A stretch of DNA of 64,000 bases from Cycas panzhihuaensis. Lineage: Eukaryota > Cycadophyta. The stretch lies in the NCBI GenBank assembly GCA_023213395.1, contig CM041465.1, forward strand, positions 81,413,741-81,477,740, read 5' to 3'. The notes under the pieces were generated by a model, which searched no databases, was not told where the DNA came from, and saw nothing but the letters and a program-made list of their open reading frames with translations. The position numbers and the translations under genes were made by a program. This document shows, one piece after another, positions 25,310 through 37,981 of this stretch; the stretch's first letter is position 1, and each line of letters opens with the position of its first letter.

Positions 25310-25835
25310 TGCAGTGGATAGTAACTAAGGGGTAGGGGGATTGATGGTGTTGTAGAACCCAGAATAATAGATAAGGGACATTTTTAAGGTGGGTGATGGT
25401 TATATCTCCGTGTGGCTTACGCGTATAAGGTCAAACCTAAAATGGTTAGTTATGAATGTATATGCTCTAAACCAGTAAAATGAGAGGAGAGATTTCTAGG
25501 AGAGGATGTTGGAGGATCATAAAGGGTACATTATGTCTTGGATGGTTGTTAGTAACCTCAACGCGACCCTTATCCTGGGTGAGAAAAGACAAGTGCAAGA
25601 CAGGTGGTCAAGTAGCATGCATGATCTTGGTAACTTCATTCAGAGAAGAGAGTTATTGGATGTCTCCCTTAAAGAAGCTAAATTCACTTGGTCAAATAGA
25701 AGGATTTAGAGCCAACACATTTAGCGAGGCTTGATAGAGTGTTGATTAATTATGCTTAGGCTAAATACTTTAATGATATGGACTTAGAAGTGCTCTTGAA
25801 AGCCATATCAGATCATTCCCCTCTTCAACTCATCT
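25310..25835 (+). pseudogene. LINE B ORF2, endonuclease domain
   Basis: The target-nicking APE endonuclease. Visible in order: VMNVYALNQ (about 25450), like 'NVYAP'; SWMVVSNLNATLILGEKR (25540-25590), like 'W...GDFN.IL...EK', with the catalytic D replaced; and AKFTWSNRR (about 25678-25705), a near-perfect family block. ISDHSPL (about 25806-25828) is the C-terminal 'SDH.P' motif with the conserved D and H. The N-terminal 'WN.RGL..QET' part is not recognisable, so the domain is truncated or very decayed. Confidence 0.75.
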
Positions 25836-27480
25836 TTTCTAATACTGAGAAATATAAAGGATCCCTATTTAGATTTGAAATGATGTGGGTCAGACACCTA
25901 AACATTAGAGATAAGATTGAAGATTGGTGGAAGACTCTTGCCCAGGGACATGCGATGTACAGGTTCTTGAAGAAGTTAGACTGGGTTAAGAGGTTAGTGA
26001 AAAGATGGAATAAGGAGGTGTATGCAAATATTTTTGCATCTAAGCAGAAGATCATTAATAACCTAGAAATAACTGAGAGGAGGACCTTGGAGGAAGAGAG
26101 ATCTAAGGAGCTGAACAAAGTACAAAAGGACTTGGTGGAGAACCTAGAGGAATCCTTAATGAAGGAGAAGATTCACTAGAAATAGAAATCAAGGGCTTTG
26201 TGGCTAGCTGAGGGAGACATAAACACCAATTTTTTTCATATGACAACTATGAAACACAAAGTAAATAATAGGATCGATAGCCTCCTAAACAAATATGGTC
26301 AAGAAGTCAAGGGTCAAGAGCACTTTATGGCCTCCACTATGGATTATTTTAAAGAATTGTTTAATGAACCAGGATGTCAAGATGAGGAGGACATAAAGTT
26401 TTTCCTTGGGACCATTCCTAAATTGGTCAATGAATCCTCGAATGATATGCTCAAAACTCCCTTCATCATGGAGGAAATTAAGAAAGTAGTTTTTAAGATG
26501 AAGAGGAAGAAGGCTTCAGGCTTGGATGTGTTTCCCACTAGATTTTATCAGGAATTTTGGGATATTATCAAAGGGGATTTAAAGGGGGCTGTGGATGAAT
26601 TCCACAGGAACTATAAGTTTCTAGATGAATGTTAAGCCACATTTATCATTTTAATCCCTAAAAAGAAGGCACAAAAAGGATGGAGGATTTCTTCCCAATC
26701 AACTCGTGTAATGTAAAATATAAAATCCTGGAAAATAATTTAAAGAAAATCCTCTATAGGATTATATCTCTAAACTAGGATCATTTTGTCCAGGAAAGGT
26801 AGATCATGGATGGTATAATTATTATTCAAGGGATACTCCACTTAGCCCAGATGAGGAGGGAGCCCAGTATGCTTATAAAAATTGATCTTTAAAAAGCCTA
26901 TGATAGAGTTTTATGGGATTTCCTACTAGAATATATGGAATCCTTTGGGTTTGGAGAGGTTTAGAGGGACTGGATGTACTTATGTATATCCAAACCTCAA
27001 TACTCTATGATTATTAATGGCTTATCATTGAGCTTATTTCTAGTCCTTAGAGGTTTAAGATAAGGAGACCTCCTATATCCCTATTTGTTCATAATTATGG
27101 CTAAATTATTTAGCAGGACCATAGAGGAGGCTAGAAGATTGGGTACAATAAATAGTATGAAGCCCACCTCCTATATCAATAGTGTTGTGCACTATTAGTT
27201 TGTTGATGACAATATCCTTTTAGGGAAAGTAGTTGTAAGGGAAGCTCAAAGTTTTAAAGATGGCTTGGAAAGGTTTGAGAGGGCCATAAACTGAAAGATA
27301 AACCTCAGTAAAAGCAGTGTTTTCTTCATAAACATAACAGAGTATACTTAGAGGAGGATTAGAAATATTTTAGAGATGATCGTTCAAAGGTTTCCCACCT
27401 CATACTTAGATATGCCCTTATTTGTAGGAAATATGTCTAAAGAGATGTGGAATCTAGTTATAGAAGGGAGCCACCTTAAG
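25836..27480 (+). pseudogene. LINE B ORF2, reverse transcriptase
   Basis: RT of an L1-type LINE, which copies element RNA at the nicked target. The linker RFEMMW (25871) runs into open frames at 25778-26179 and 26198-26635. The latter contains NTNFFH, NRIDSL, the YFKELF block and KKASGLDVFPTRFYQEFWDII, matching 'KAPG.DG....F....W..I'. Later blocks are shifted in frame: AYDRVLWDFL (about 26898), IINGLS (27012), RGLR.GDLLYPYLF (27050-27092) and the catalytic FVDDN (27200-27214). Many in-frame stops make it non-functional, but nearly the whole domain can be followed. Confidence 0.85.
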
Positions 27481-28189
27481 TCAAGTTGGGAAGGTTCTAT
27501 TGGTCACAACCTCCCTTCATAGCATCCCATTATACTTAATGACCTTGCTCAAATAATCAAGCTAGGTATTAGTGATGTTAAAATATATCGAGAAGAGATT
27601 ACTTTGGTTTGGGGTGGAGGAAAAGGACAAAGTTCATCTGGTGGGCTAGGAAAAGGTTTTCCTCACAAAATAGGCAGGAGGTTTAAATCTTATAAGACTC
27701 TTACTTTTGAACAATGCTTTGGTTGTAAAGACAGGCTAGGGCCTGACTTAAAAGGAAGGTAGTTTATGGGAAAGGATATTAACTCAAAAGTACCTCTAGG
27801 GAGGGAACTTTTTTAATGCAAACCTGTTACCCTCCCATAGATCCCCCATCTAAAGGAGCGTCCTAAAATCTAGAGAGATACTAAAGAGAGGGGCACAATG
27901 GAGGCTGGGTGATGATAAAACTGCAATCTTCTAGGAGGATGTTTAGTGTGGAAGTTCATAGCTAAATAGTTGACCTGTCTGCCCCCTTCATAGATCCCAT
28001 ATGAGAGTAGCTATAGGAAAAATGTGAAAGACTACTAGGTTGGTAAGGGCAAAAATAGAAGATAGAGGAGATTTGAGGATCTAGAGGGGGAGTTTATCTT
28101 CATGGAAAGGATCGTTGCCTTAAGAGTAGAAATTGAAAGGTCTTATATCCTAAAAAAGGAGGAGGCAAATTTCATCATATGGCCTTCAT

Positions 28190-28420
28190 CTCATTCAGGT
28201 AAGTACTCTGTGAAGTAGGGATACCATTACTTATGCCTCGTAAGGGGGGACCATAGGAACCCACTTCTGGAAGGGGTTTGAAAATTCAACCTATACTTGA
28301 AGATCGTTGTGTTATGGTGGGTTTGTTTGAAAAGTAAAATTCTCATAGTTGATAATATTAGGAAGAGGGGGTTTATGATGCCAAATAGGAAAGTGTGGAG
28401 GTTAGTAATGGGCATGTTTG
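28190..28420 (+). pseudogene. LINE B ORF2, zf-RVT region
   Basis: A plus-strand translation gives GKYSVK.GY (about 28199), then LWWVCLKSKILIVDNIRKRG (about 28314-28373). These match the zf-RVT domain of plant LINEs ('G.FSV...Y' and 'FLW......L.T..NL.KRG'). The C..C pair is not preserved. It lies between RT and RNase H, as expected. Confidence 0.6.
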
Positions 28421-28735
28421 AAATCCAATGGATGAACTCTAAGACTCTAGTGGAGCAATAGCTATGCTAGTGTAGCCCTTGAGGAGTATATCTCTATCTA
28501 ATATTTGACAGATCTCCCTTCTATTATTGATGTGGAGTCTATGGAAGAAGAGGAACAAGAGGATCTTTCAAGACAAACAACTTGATGAATACAAGATTTT
28601 CAATATCACTCATTTGAAACTGTAGGAGATTGGGAAGCTTAAAGATGAAAAATATATGATGACCCACAAGAGATATATGTTAAAAACATAGGGAATTACT
28701 CATAAGATCCAAAAGGAGCATAGTAGGTCTTATTC

Positions 28736-29224
28736 TTGGCCTCCCCTGGGGGATCATGGGTAAAAATATATTTTGATGGGGCCTTGAAAGATAACCTTGG
28801 GGAAGTTGGAGGAGGGGGTATTTGTAGAGATACTAAAGGGGGTGTAAAGTGGGCCTTTACTAAATACTATGGACAACAAATAAACCATGAGGCTAAGATG
28901 GTAGTTATGATCAATGTTGTGGATTTATCTATAGATCGATGCCATGTTAATATAGTCTTAGAAGAGGATTCACTAAATGTGATTAATCTCCTCAAAGGTT
29001 CAATGGATCTAAACTGGAGAACAAAATCTTTAATTAGGGATTTACAAGAAATCCTAAAAGGAGTTGAGGATGTTCAACTTAGACATACCTATATAGAGGG
29101 TAATAAGGTAATAGATAAGTTTGTAAATTGGGGCGTCACTCACAGAAGATCTATGGTGTGGAGAGAGGATCTTCCTGAGGGCATTTTGAGACTAGTTGAG
29201 GAGGAGAGGATCCATGAGAGGTAG
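28736..29224 (+). pseudogene. LINE B RNase H domain
   Basis: A 162-codon open frame that is the plant LINE RNase H (RVT_3 type), which removes RNA from RNA-DNA hybrids. WVKIYFDGALKDNLG holds the first catalytic D; LEEDSLNVI and NKVIDKFVNWG hold the later acidic residues. The second catalytic residue appears to be K in INHEAKMV, where the family has E, so activity is doubtful. The start ATG is only the first in the frame: the domain should be fused to ORF2, and a frameshift near 28735 separates it from the preceding segment. Confidence 0.85.
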
Positions 29225-29397
29225 CAGAGTTAGCCAATGTGCTTAGCTGACGATGCATATGTATTGTGATGGCTAGGATTAGCTAGGTCATGGGCTTATC
29301 ATGGCCATTGTATTTTTACCCAAGGGGCTGTTGATGTAATAGGTTTTGGGGTCCTGTTAAAACCCATATTAAATCTTTTACCTTATCAAAAAAAAAG
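29225..29397 (+). repeat. LINE B 3' untranslated region and A-rich tail
   Basis: About 170 bases of non-coding sequence follow the RNase H stop, ending TTACCTTATC and nine A at 29389-29397. This is the expected 3' end of the LINE. I could not match a target duplication to the poorly defined 5' end near 24000. Confidence 0.6.
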
Positions 29398-29459
29398 GCT
29401 TGATAAAAATAAAAGGAGGTTCTTTTAATTCTTCTGTTTTATGTTTCCTTTAAAATTTA

Positions 29460-29545
29460 GAACATGGTCAATTATAGGGCATTGCTATAGGCATTTTGTA
29501 ACCAATTTCTTAATGAAAACCCTACTTAGGGTTGAAAAAAAAAAG
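29460..29545 (+). repeat. second LINE-like 3' tail
   Basis: A short segment ending in TTTTGTAACCAATTTC, AAAACCCTA and AGGGTTG followed by ten A. It has the form of a plant LINE 3' end and suggests that a 5'-truncated second LINE lies directly behind LINE B. Confidence 0.45.
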
Positions 29546-30849
29546 TAAAGAGAAATGCATAAAATAAACTTTAAAATGATAAATGGTTTTCTATTTGTAT
29601 GCAATAATATATGGTGCAACTATGATTTATACTTGCATGAGAAGAGTTTGTGTGGTTTTATCCCCAAAAAACTTTAATTTATGGTCCACAAGTGAAGAAA
29701 AAAAAGAGAACAAAAAAAGAGAACAAAATACACAAAAAATTGTAGTAAATTCACACGCATGCCTCCAAACACTATAGAATATAAAGAAATATAAAGGATA
29801 ACAAAGATTTCATCCTTTAAAAAAATGTCATTATAGATAGATGTTGGTCACTGACATCATGAGGGTAAATGTTTATGTTAGAGGATACTTTCTAGCAAAA
29901 TAAAGAATACAAACATTGTGAAATTGACCCAATAAAGTGAAAAATTAATTGTTGGTGATGTTTGAAGCAAAAATTAAAGGGTTTGATTACATTGTCTTCA
30001 TCATTGACTATTAACTTCATACATGATATTGTTTCTTTTTGTAACCTATTTTTGGTAAAATGAATTATTGTGCCATAAAACCAATGCCTCATCTTCGCGA
30101 TGACAAGATTAGGGAAAAAAATCAATTTAAAATTATTAATTTTAATTAGGTTTTCTCAAGTTCCTCATCATTAGTCATCAACTCTCAAACATACATAGAA
30201 TGTAGGTTAAAATAAAGGATGAATATAATAACTTAGGGCTATGTTAATAACTTAAGTTTTATGAAATTAAATTACTTTTCATAGTATTTGATATCTACCC
30301 CCTTGTATTTGAAAAAAATTATTTCATGTAATGTCACGTGACCCACATTTTTTGTGAAAGTTTAATTTTCAAAATTCCACCATTTTACTAAGCGAGGCAG
30401 AGGAAATCTTTTATATCTTTGTATTAGAGAGTTAGTTTTTTTAATCTATTTAAATAAGAAAGGTCTTGACTCAATGAACTCTCAAAGAAATAATCACATG
30501 ATTATTTTCTATAACAAAATAATATCCAAAATGTTTTCCAAAGTTATTGTATCCTATGTGATACATATATGGTAATTTTTAATGTATTAAATGCCAACTA
30601 CTTATAAGTAGACTAATGAATTTACTTACCTTGACCAATAGCCTACATCATATAGGTTTAAAAATAATAAAATATCAGATTTCTAGGTATGTTTGAATCT
30701 TATTTTTAGGCCACCTTGTGCTAAATACCCTATCATTAGCATGTTGTATTTGCAGCTATTTGAATTAGCAAATTTCTTTGAATTTTATGGTGTGACATGA
30801 GTTTATAATGGTACAAAACGTAATAATGGGCCCTATGAATGTGCAATTA
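29546..30849. other. no gene recognised
   Basis: AT-rich DNA. The open frames at 29583-29777 and 29892-30125 show no motif and are not supported. Confidence 0.45.
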
Positions 30850-31815
30850 ATAGGGCTTAAAACTTTTCCTTATGGAAATATCAAATAAATAATTTTTTAG
30901 ATATAAATAATATATAGAAATACATAGAAAAAGAGCCCACAATTCCAAATAATGCTATTAAAAATAGGAAGATCAAAGGAAAACTAAGAACAACCCTAGG
31001 TTTCATCAACCTTTCAATAGGTTGAAACCTAATTGTCAATATAACAAATGTTAAAACCCCTAAACAAGCATGGGATGCATCTAATGAGAGGAGGCTTAAC
31101 TACACCCATGAAGCATTTCTCTATTTGAACACAATGTTCAATGGGAAGCCCTTAAGGGATAAAACTAGGTGAAGTGTTGGAATTATGAAAAGATTAGACA
31201 TCTAAAGAAGGAATTTTAAAGTTTACAATAGTAACAATAGTGATAATAGTAACAAACGTAGTAGTAGTAATGTCATCAATAACCTAAGCACTATAATAAG
31301 GGGCATAATTATCCACAAAACATCTGTATAAGTTCTCTCTCATTAGGTGATAATAGAAAAGGAGAAAATCTCTTCGTAGTAGCATAGTTGATTCATGAAG
31401 ATATCAATGATATTTAGATCATATAATAAGAATATTGGAATGGTTTAAACACATGTGGAAAATCACTACAGAATTAGTAACCATTAGAAACAAATCCATT
31501 CTACAAGAAGTAGGAATTGGTGAAGATCTAATCACCATTTTGAAGGATAAACATACATACATAGAGAATGTCTTATATAAACCAGGTCTAAAAATGAATC
31601 TCATTTCAGTGTCATAGATCAAGAAACAAGGAATGGACATCAGATTTCAAAATGATATATGCACAATCCTAAACAAATAGGGAAAGATTATTTCTAAAGG
31701 AAACATAATAGATGACTTATATATTCAGAATGATAAATCTAAGAATTTGAAAGTCTTTGATGCTTTTGTAAATAACAAACAAAAACTATGGTATAAAAGG
31801 ATAGGTTATTTGAAA
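30850..31815 (+). pseudogene. copia gag / protease / pre-integrase relic
   Basis: Plus-strand Ty1/copia polyprotein fragment. Gag: NFSLWKYQINNFLDINNI at about 30863-30916, KLRTTLGFINLSIG, then NVKTPKQAWDASN at about 31048-31086. A degenerate zinc knuckle CWNYEKIRHLKKEF follows at about 31170-31215, where two of the ligands are lost. The open frame 31435-31617 ends ENVLYKPGLKMNLISVS, the typical copia block before the integrase, and KLWYKRIGYLK near 31785-31815 matches the GAG-pre-integrase motif 'LWH.RLGHL'. It stops abruptly where a minus-strand copia relic begins. Confidence 0.8.
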
Positions 31816-31824
31816 CCACCAAGG

Positions 31825-31965
31825 TTTTCCTTAGGAGGTAATGAGACCAATTTCCACATGGCATTTCTTATTAGAGAACCAAATTCTTCCTACATAGTAG
31901 CCCTCCAATAAGGATTATCTTTTGGTTTATCATATAAATCAGGGTCATGGGAGTTCATGGTGTTA
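31825..31965 (-). pseudogene. copia reverse transcriptase, N-terminal relic
   Basis: Minus-strand reading gives a DNPYWRATM.EEFGSLIRN segment followed by WKLVSLPP, the well-known start of the copia RT domain ('W..AM..E...L..N.TW.LV.LP'). It lies downstream, in minus sense, of the integrase relic at 32200-33900, as in a copia element. The rest of RT is missing, cut off at the junction with the plus-strand relic. Confidence 0.75.
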
Positions 31966-32199
31966 ATGATCAAAGTCTAGTTGGCATAATGACTTCTCAT
32001 TCTCTGTCCATCTGTAAGATTTTATAGAATCACACTTGAATCCTCAATACTCCTCCTAAAACACAACGACATCAAAGCTCTTAGTGTTATTAGTTTGTCC
32101 TCATATGATGGCTCCTTATTACTACCTTCTCTACTCAATCATTCTTCCATCTAAATCAGAATGCCTAGTTCCTCAACCTTTGTTGTTGATGAAGCACTA

Positions 32200-32551
32200 A
32201 TAAGAAATAGTAGTAGTGGGGGTTAAAAGGTTACTTTAAGTAATGCACTTCTAGCATGATATATCATAGACTCATTAAACTTAACATCTAACTAATTACA
32301 AGTCTTTTCCCCCATAAATCTCATAATCTATAAGTTTTAATCTAGTTTGATATCCCATAAATATACACTTCAAACTCTTACAATTTAGCTTTTTTCATTC
32401 TTTGTTTAGGTTGTATGCATATGCAACATACGTAAAGGTCTTCAAATAATTAATGGAAAGATTACTATTGGTTTATTTTTGTTCATAAGTCATGCCATAA
32501 ACTACTTTTATTAGTATCATGTTTAAGATATAAATGGTAATCCCAACAACT
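32200..32551 (-). pseudogene. copia integrase, C-terminal relic
   Basis: Minus-strand reading shows TIYILN, NYLKTFTYVAYAY and KLNCKSLKCIFMGYQ, matching 'YILNR', 'HL.VFG..AY' and 'KLD.KS.KCIF.GY' of copia integrases. It continues the integrase core at 33060-33900 across an inserted F1 LTR. Confidence 0.8.
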
Positions 32552-33043
32552 TGTTAGAATTCATAATTGCACTCTAATACCATATTAGAAATATAAAGTA
32601 ACACTGTGGAATTATAATATGCAAATATAATGACTAAATAATTTCATGTGTTATGTATGCATAATGACTAAATATGAACATAAAGTAAATAACATATCCA
32701 ACATGTAATAATCAATCACCATAAGAGAGATGACAGATTTATGCGTAGAAACCCAATGTGGGAAAAATCATAGGAGAAACTAGAGTTAGAAGCTCTTTCT
32801 AATGATCAGAATAAGTAGATATCCTTTCTCAAGTTCTTAAGTGATGTATACATATGCTTATATTATGATCTACCTCATAAGTAGCCTATTATGTTTCTTG
32901 AGCCTTTACATCATCCAATAGTATATTATCTTGGATATGTATAAATCTTACATATCTCAAAGTATGTGAATGGTGGGATTGTGTACATGTCATATCATAT
33001 AACATTAAACACTACATATGTGATTAAATCACATATTCCAACA
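32552..33043 (-). repeat. solo F1 LTR inserted in copia integrase
   Basis: A 492-bp reverse-complement F1 LTR. The sense start TGTTGGAATATGTG is at the right edge and the sense end ATTCTAACA at the left, with a PBS-like TGGTATTAGAG about 20 bases inside the end (32572-32582). Integrase motifs lie on both sides in order, so it is an insertion. The flanking pentamers CAACT and TAAGT match at only 3 of 5 positions, so the target duplication is decayed or my limits are slightly off. Confidence 0.7.
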
Positions 33044-33900
33044 TAAGTTCTATCCAAAATGTTAGATGGTAAGTTCTTTACATGCATTATATACCTTGTT
33101 ATTTCCATCATGCTATAATTTTTTCTCCTAGTAACAACATTTTATTAAGGGGTATATGGGATAGTTAGTTCTTATTTAGTACCATACGGTAAGTAGAATT
33201 GATTAAGGAATCATTATTGTACTCTTTGCCATTATTAATAGTCAAAATATTGATTTTCTTATCATACTCATTCTCCATGTATACCTTTTATTCTTAAAAG
33301 CAATTAAACACTTCAAACTTACTCTTCAAAAAATATACCTAAGCCTTCCTCGTATAGTCCTTTATAAACACTAGAGTATAACGAGCTCTAGATATACAAG
33401 GGTTTTAGAGTAGTCCCATCAAATTAGTATATATGAGACCTCACTTTTCCTTAGTTCTCCAAACACAATCCTAAGTAGAATAATGACGATGATGCTTCTT
33501 ATAAATGTACCCTTCACATATACCTTCTAAATAAGAAATATAGGGTAATCTTTCCTCCATTTTTAAATGATTTATAAGCATAATGATTTTGTAATTAAGG
33601 TGACCAAGGTGATCATATCATCTGCACTAGAAATAAAATAATATAGTTTTATACTTTAAACTTATCAAACACCTAAAAATCATACTTTACTCTTTAGTAG
33701 TGATGATATAAAAATTCTTCTTAGGACCACTAATTAAGCATTTGACTTTAAAGAGCTCAACCTTTATACCTTATGTGTATATCTCATAGTTTGATAGAAG
33801 ATTCTTTCTTATCTAAGGTATATAATATACCCCCTTCAATTTGCCACTTGTAAATGAAATAGTTCCAATGCCCTCAACAAGCACCATATTCATATTTTAA
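33044..33900 (-). pseudogene. copia integrase core relic
   Basis: Minus-strand reading contains KINILTINNGKEYNND (like 'KIK.LR.DNGGEY.S'), then HIPLNKM (like 'YTPQQNG') and a MEITRYIMHVKNLP block (like 'ME..R.ML...LP'). The catalytic D of 'DNGGEY' is N here. Sequence farther right in the same strand carries the pre-integrase and protease part in very decayed form. Confidence 0.75.
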
Positions 33901-34099
33901 GAATGATATTTACATCAGTAGGAGCAACATTCTATACGTAAAAGTTTTATTTCTAAAAAATGATGTGTCTTTGCACACTCAAGTCTAAAATCCAATAGTC
34001 TCTTCCATTTGATTCAATTGACAAGGATGATACTTCTACATAATAAGTTATAACACCCTTCCCCTTATCATCTTTGTTTTCTTTGCATTTATCCCACCT

Positions 34100-34880
34100 T
34101 TGAACCAATAAGATTTTTCCCTATAGCCTTCCTTCTTGTAATAAATACATTTTCTAATAAACTTCTTCTTTTCTTGAGATGCTTCACCTAATTTTTGTGT
34201 ACATTTTCCCTCTTGAACACCATCTCTTATCTATGTATTTATGACTAAGGAATGGTTGGATATGAATTACCAAGTAAACCATGGTACTTCAACTTGGCAT
34301 TCTTAGCTAGAATAAGACTCTTTAATGACTCAAATGATTACACCTTCATTATTTCATCCTTTACATAGATGGTCAAAAGGGTTCTAAATGTTATTAGTAG
34401 TTTTCATATGATTATCATAAACAATAGTATATCATCCACTAAGTCAGGTTTTACCTCCTTAACTTTATTCCTCGAATCTATTGTATTATTCAAATAGGCA
34501 CTTATGTCACTTTTGCCTTCCATTGTAGTGTTAAGAAGCTCTATCATTAAAGCAACATAGTAACTTATCTTTTTCTTCTCAATTGCTTTATATAATTTTT
34601 CCCTAAGTTTATTTAATTTCTCTAGTTTGTGGACTAAGGCCCTCTAGTCTGGCACTAAAAAGAGCTTTAGTAGTCCCACATCCACAAACTACTTCTATAT
34701 GAGTTTTCTCCTTCTCATTCAATGGAATGGATGATAGATCATCTTTAGTGGTCATCTACAACTTATTCACCATCAACACTAACTCCATATTGATTTTCCA
34801 CTCATTGAAGTTAGTCCCATTAAAGATAACATCATCTTCTTCATTGCGAGAAATAGGCTTACAAATAAGTCTTTTACACC
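34100..34880 (-). pseudogene. copia gag relic
   Basis: Minus-strand reading starts IFNGTNFNEWKINMELVL at about 34835-34785, the copia gag N-terminus ('F.G.N...W...M...L'). It continues with frameshifts to KCIYYKKEGYREKSYWFK at about 34155-34100, a CCHC knuckle with two ligands changed to Y. It belongs to the same minus-strand element as the integrase and RT relics to its left. Confidence 0.75.
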
Positions 34881-36359
34881 AAACTACTTGATGCTTAGTT
34901 AATTATGAAACACTCTACATATTGTTTAGCCTCTATTCACTAGTAATTTACTAGAAATATAATATTTAAATTATTTTAACTATGTATCTTCACCACCACC
35001 AAACTTGCATAGGCTCAAGGCTTAGAGGTTTTACACCCACCATAAATAGTCCACTAAAACATACCGACAAACCCTCCAAAATAACTTCAAATGATAGAAA
35101 TAACCAAAACACATAGTAGTATATGCTTCAGAATGGAAAGCCTAAATAACAATCTCAAGAAATCACCAAAATATTTCTACTCAAAATGGAATATATTTAC
35201 TCAAATGGTTAAGTGGCATGCATGTAATGGCTTCCCTCCTTTTAATATTCCACACTTGAAATGGAATATGTTGAACAAAATGATAATATCCTTTCCTCAA
35301 AAGATGGCTCTTCCTAAGCACTGATATAAAATTTTCAATCACACCACACTTAAAATATGTGATAAACAACTTAATAAAAATCATATGTATTTCATATGGT
35401 TTAAAATATTAGTTTATATTTTAATTGTCAACCACTAAATTTTAAATGTCGTAACTCCTATTTTAAATGATGCACTTCTATAATTATATCCATGGTTGAC
35501 ACATAAGCCACAACCATAACCATGCCCAGAATCACTTAAGAAATATCCCACGATCTGTACAAGCATGCCCATAGTTATCTTAATATCATGCAAGCACATA
35601 CCATAACACACAACTCTAAGTATGGTAATCCCATTAACATAAACAAACCAATAATTTTGGTTTGAGAAATATGATACCCTCAATTTCCATCAAGAATACC
35701 CTATATTCCCTTCAAAAATAGTTATTATGCTTAAAAATTCTCTCTAAAAAATTATCATTAAACTTTTCATTACTAGTAAGATGAATTTATACAAAGTTTA
35801 GGAGGGAGAGATGAGGATGAGTTGGGGGAGGTGTTTGTTTAATCCATTAAGAGAAAACTTAAATAAGCCCCATAAACCAACCCCTATCAACCTTAACTAA
35901 ATATTTATTTAAATTTTAATACATTAAACCCCCTTATAAGGGATATTATAAATTATAAAATTATATTAGAAAAGAGGGGAGGGGAAACCTAAACCTTAAG
36001 ATATTAAAATAAACCTAGTGACTAACTGAATTAATTATTACATCAACATAATGCCCCCTATTAGCCTAATGTTCATTAAACATGTGCAATGTGCCTTGGG
36101 AGCATGCAAGCTGCCACTAACTATCTCAGTCGTCCATAAGCCATCATCAGTAAAGGTAAGTATATTTTATTTCATGCTTTATTATTTCTTGAATTTCAAA
36201 TTATGTCAGTTGAGGTAGGTTTCTTCCTACCTCCCAAACTATAAACATCAAGGGTGTAGTACCCAATGCTTTTTAACACCATTTACAAATAGAATTATGA
36301 TAATATTTTTTGATATGATGTGATATCTCCTGCTCTGCTTTGCTCTTTGATGGCTCTCA
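34881..36359. other. no gene recognised; possible copia LTR at its right end
   Basis: No coding frame assigned. Because a primer-binding site starts at 36362, the part just left of it should be a copia LTR ending CTCTCA at 36354-36359, but its start is not visible to me. Confidence 0.3.
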
Positions 36360-36361
36360 TT

Positions 36362-36374
36362 TGGTATCAAAGCC
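36362..36374 (+). other. copia-type primer-binding site
   Basis: TGGTATCAAAGCC, one base from the standard copia site complementary to initiator-methionine tRNA (TGGTATCAGAGCC). It lies two bases after a CA-ended sequence. It marks the 5' end of an otherwise unrecognised plus-strand element. Confidence 0.5.
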
Positions 36375-37981
36375 ATCTACATAAATAATATCAATATTAT
36401 TAAATAGAGTAAGATTATTAATATAGACTTTTATTTAATTTTATTAAAATATATGATCTGCATCTTCTTTTAATCTAGGCACACCTCTATTTGTTGCATG
36501 AATTGTTGGATGCTCCCACAATGTACAAACTGATATTTTTTTGTAGGATTCTTGATTACATTGAGTCCAATCATTATTTAGAATAGGTTTTCTAGATTTT
36601 TTAGAAATGTTTTATCTTTTTCTCATCATTTTCTTTGAGTTCAGGTTAAGTAAGCTTACATGAACTCCAATGAGTTATTGCATATCATTAGACAATTGAA
36701 ACTGCAACATATAACTACTCGTCACATTCCTCTTGTAACCCACTTTATAATAGAGAAGACAACAAGCAATTTCACTAATTAGTTGAAGAGAAATCTTGCT
36801 TGGAAGTCATGTCACTCTACAGATTTATGAGAAACCCACCACCCATCCATATTTTCTCATTTTTTAATTTAATTTTCATTATTTTTCTCTTAAATCTTTT
36901 TATAAATTAGGGTGCCTAGTCCCTGCACCGAAGATAAAGTAATTTTCAAGAAATTTCAATGCTCCATTTGATCGATTAGATCGATCGTTTGACCTTTGTC
37001 CACCCTCATTGACCTGCTTGGATTCTATAACATTGTTCTTAGACTGTGGGTCTCTATTCTTGATGAAATTTAACAGGCACTGAGCTAGATATCATATCTA
37101 ATCTCCCCTAACATTTCATTGAAATCTATGGTCTTTGCAAGTAGATTGAGCTCCATGAATACACCTTGTTCACACGCGCACAGACATACACAAGTTTTAC
37201 ATTAAAAATTATTTGATTTTTATTTTTTATTTTTTGTATAGTTTTAATTTAATTTAATTTAATTTTATAAATATTCAAATCCAGTTGTTAGCCCTAGTAG
37301 GTGGTCTCATTATCCCCTATATGACCGTGTTCTAGGGCTTAGATTTAAAATTTTATAGATTATTTTTAATTATTTTGGTTTTTAAAAGAAAAAGCTACTT
37401 TTCATATACTTTGAAGTCTGCTAGACCCTTCGCAGGCTTGAGGCTAGCTTTTTTAGCCCTCTAAGTAACTAGGGGATCTAATTCAAAGGGGCTTAACCAC
37501 CCTCCTAATTTAGTTTTTTGCCACAAAGAGGTCTTCTTATAGTTTTGGCTATAACTTTTGATCCATGAGTCTATCTTTTGTACAGTTGGATTGGTTAGAA
37601 AGATAATTCGATGATCTATGTACTAAATCTATTTTTTATTATGATTTAAGGCTATTTTGTAAGAGTTTAAGATTATTAAAGTTAGCCATTCTATTTGATT
37701 TGGGTCTAAACTTTTTTAATCATTTTAAAGTTATTTAATTATTTCATTCAAATATATTTATATTTTATTGAGATACTAATAAATTTTTTACTGATTTCAC
37801 TTGATTTTTAGAGGCTCACATCTATTTTTTGTAGTTTTTAGTTAAATTTAGCCTCTTAAAAGAGAAGATCTTTAGACATCATTTTCACAAATTAGTACTT
37901 TTAAAACCCTAAATAACTTAATTTTAAAGTTACTATTTTATTTTATAGCTCATTTAGTTTACTTTGAAGCTCATATCAAGC
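36375..37981. other. no gene recognised
   Basis: Possible leader or internal region of the element whose primer site is at 36362, but no gag or pol motif is visible. A short (TTTAA)n tract lies at about 37240-37262. Confidence 0.35.
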
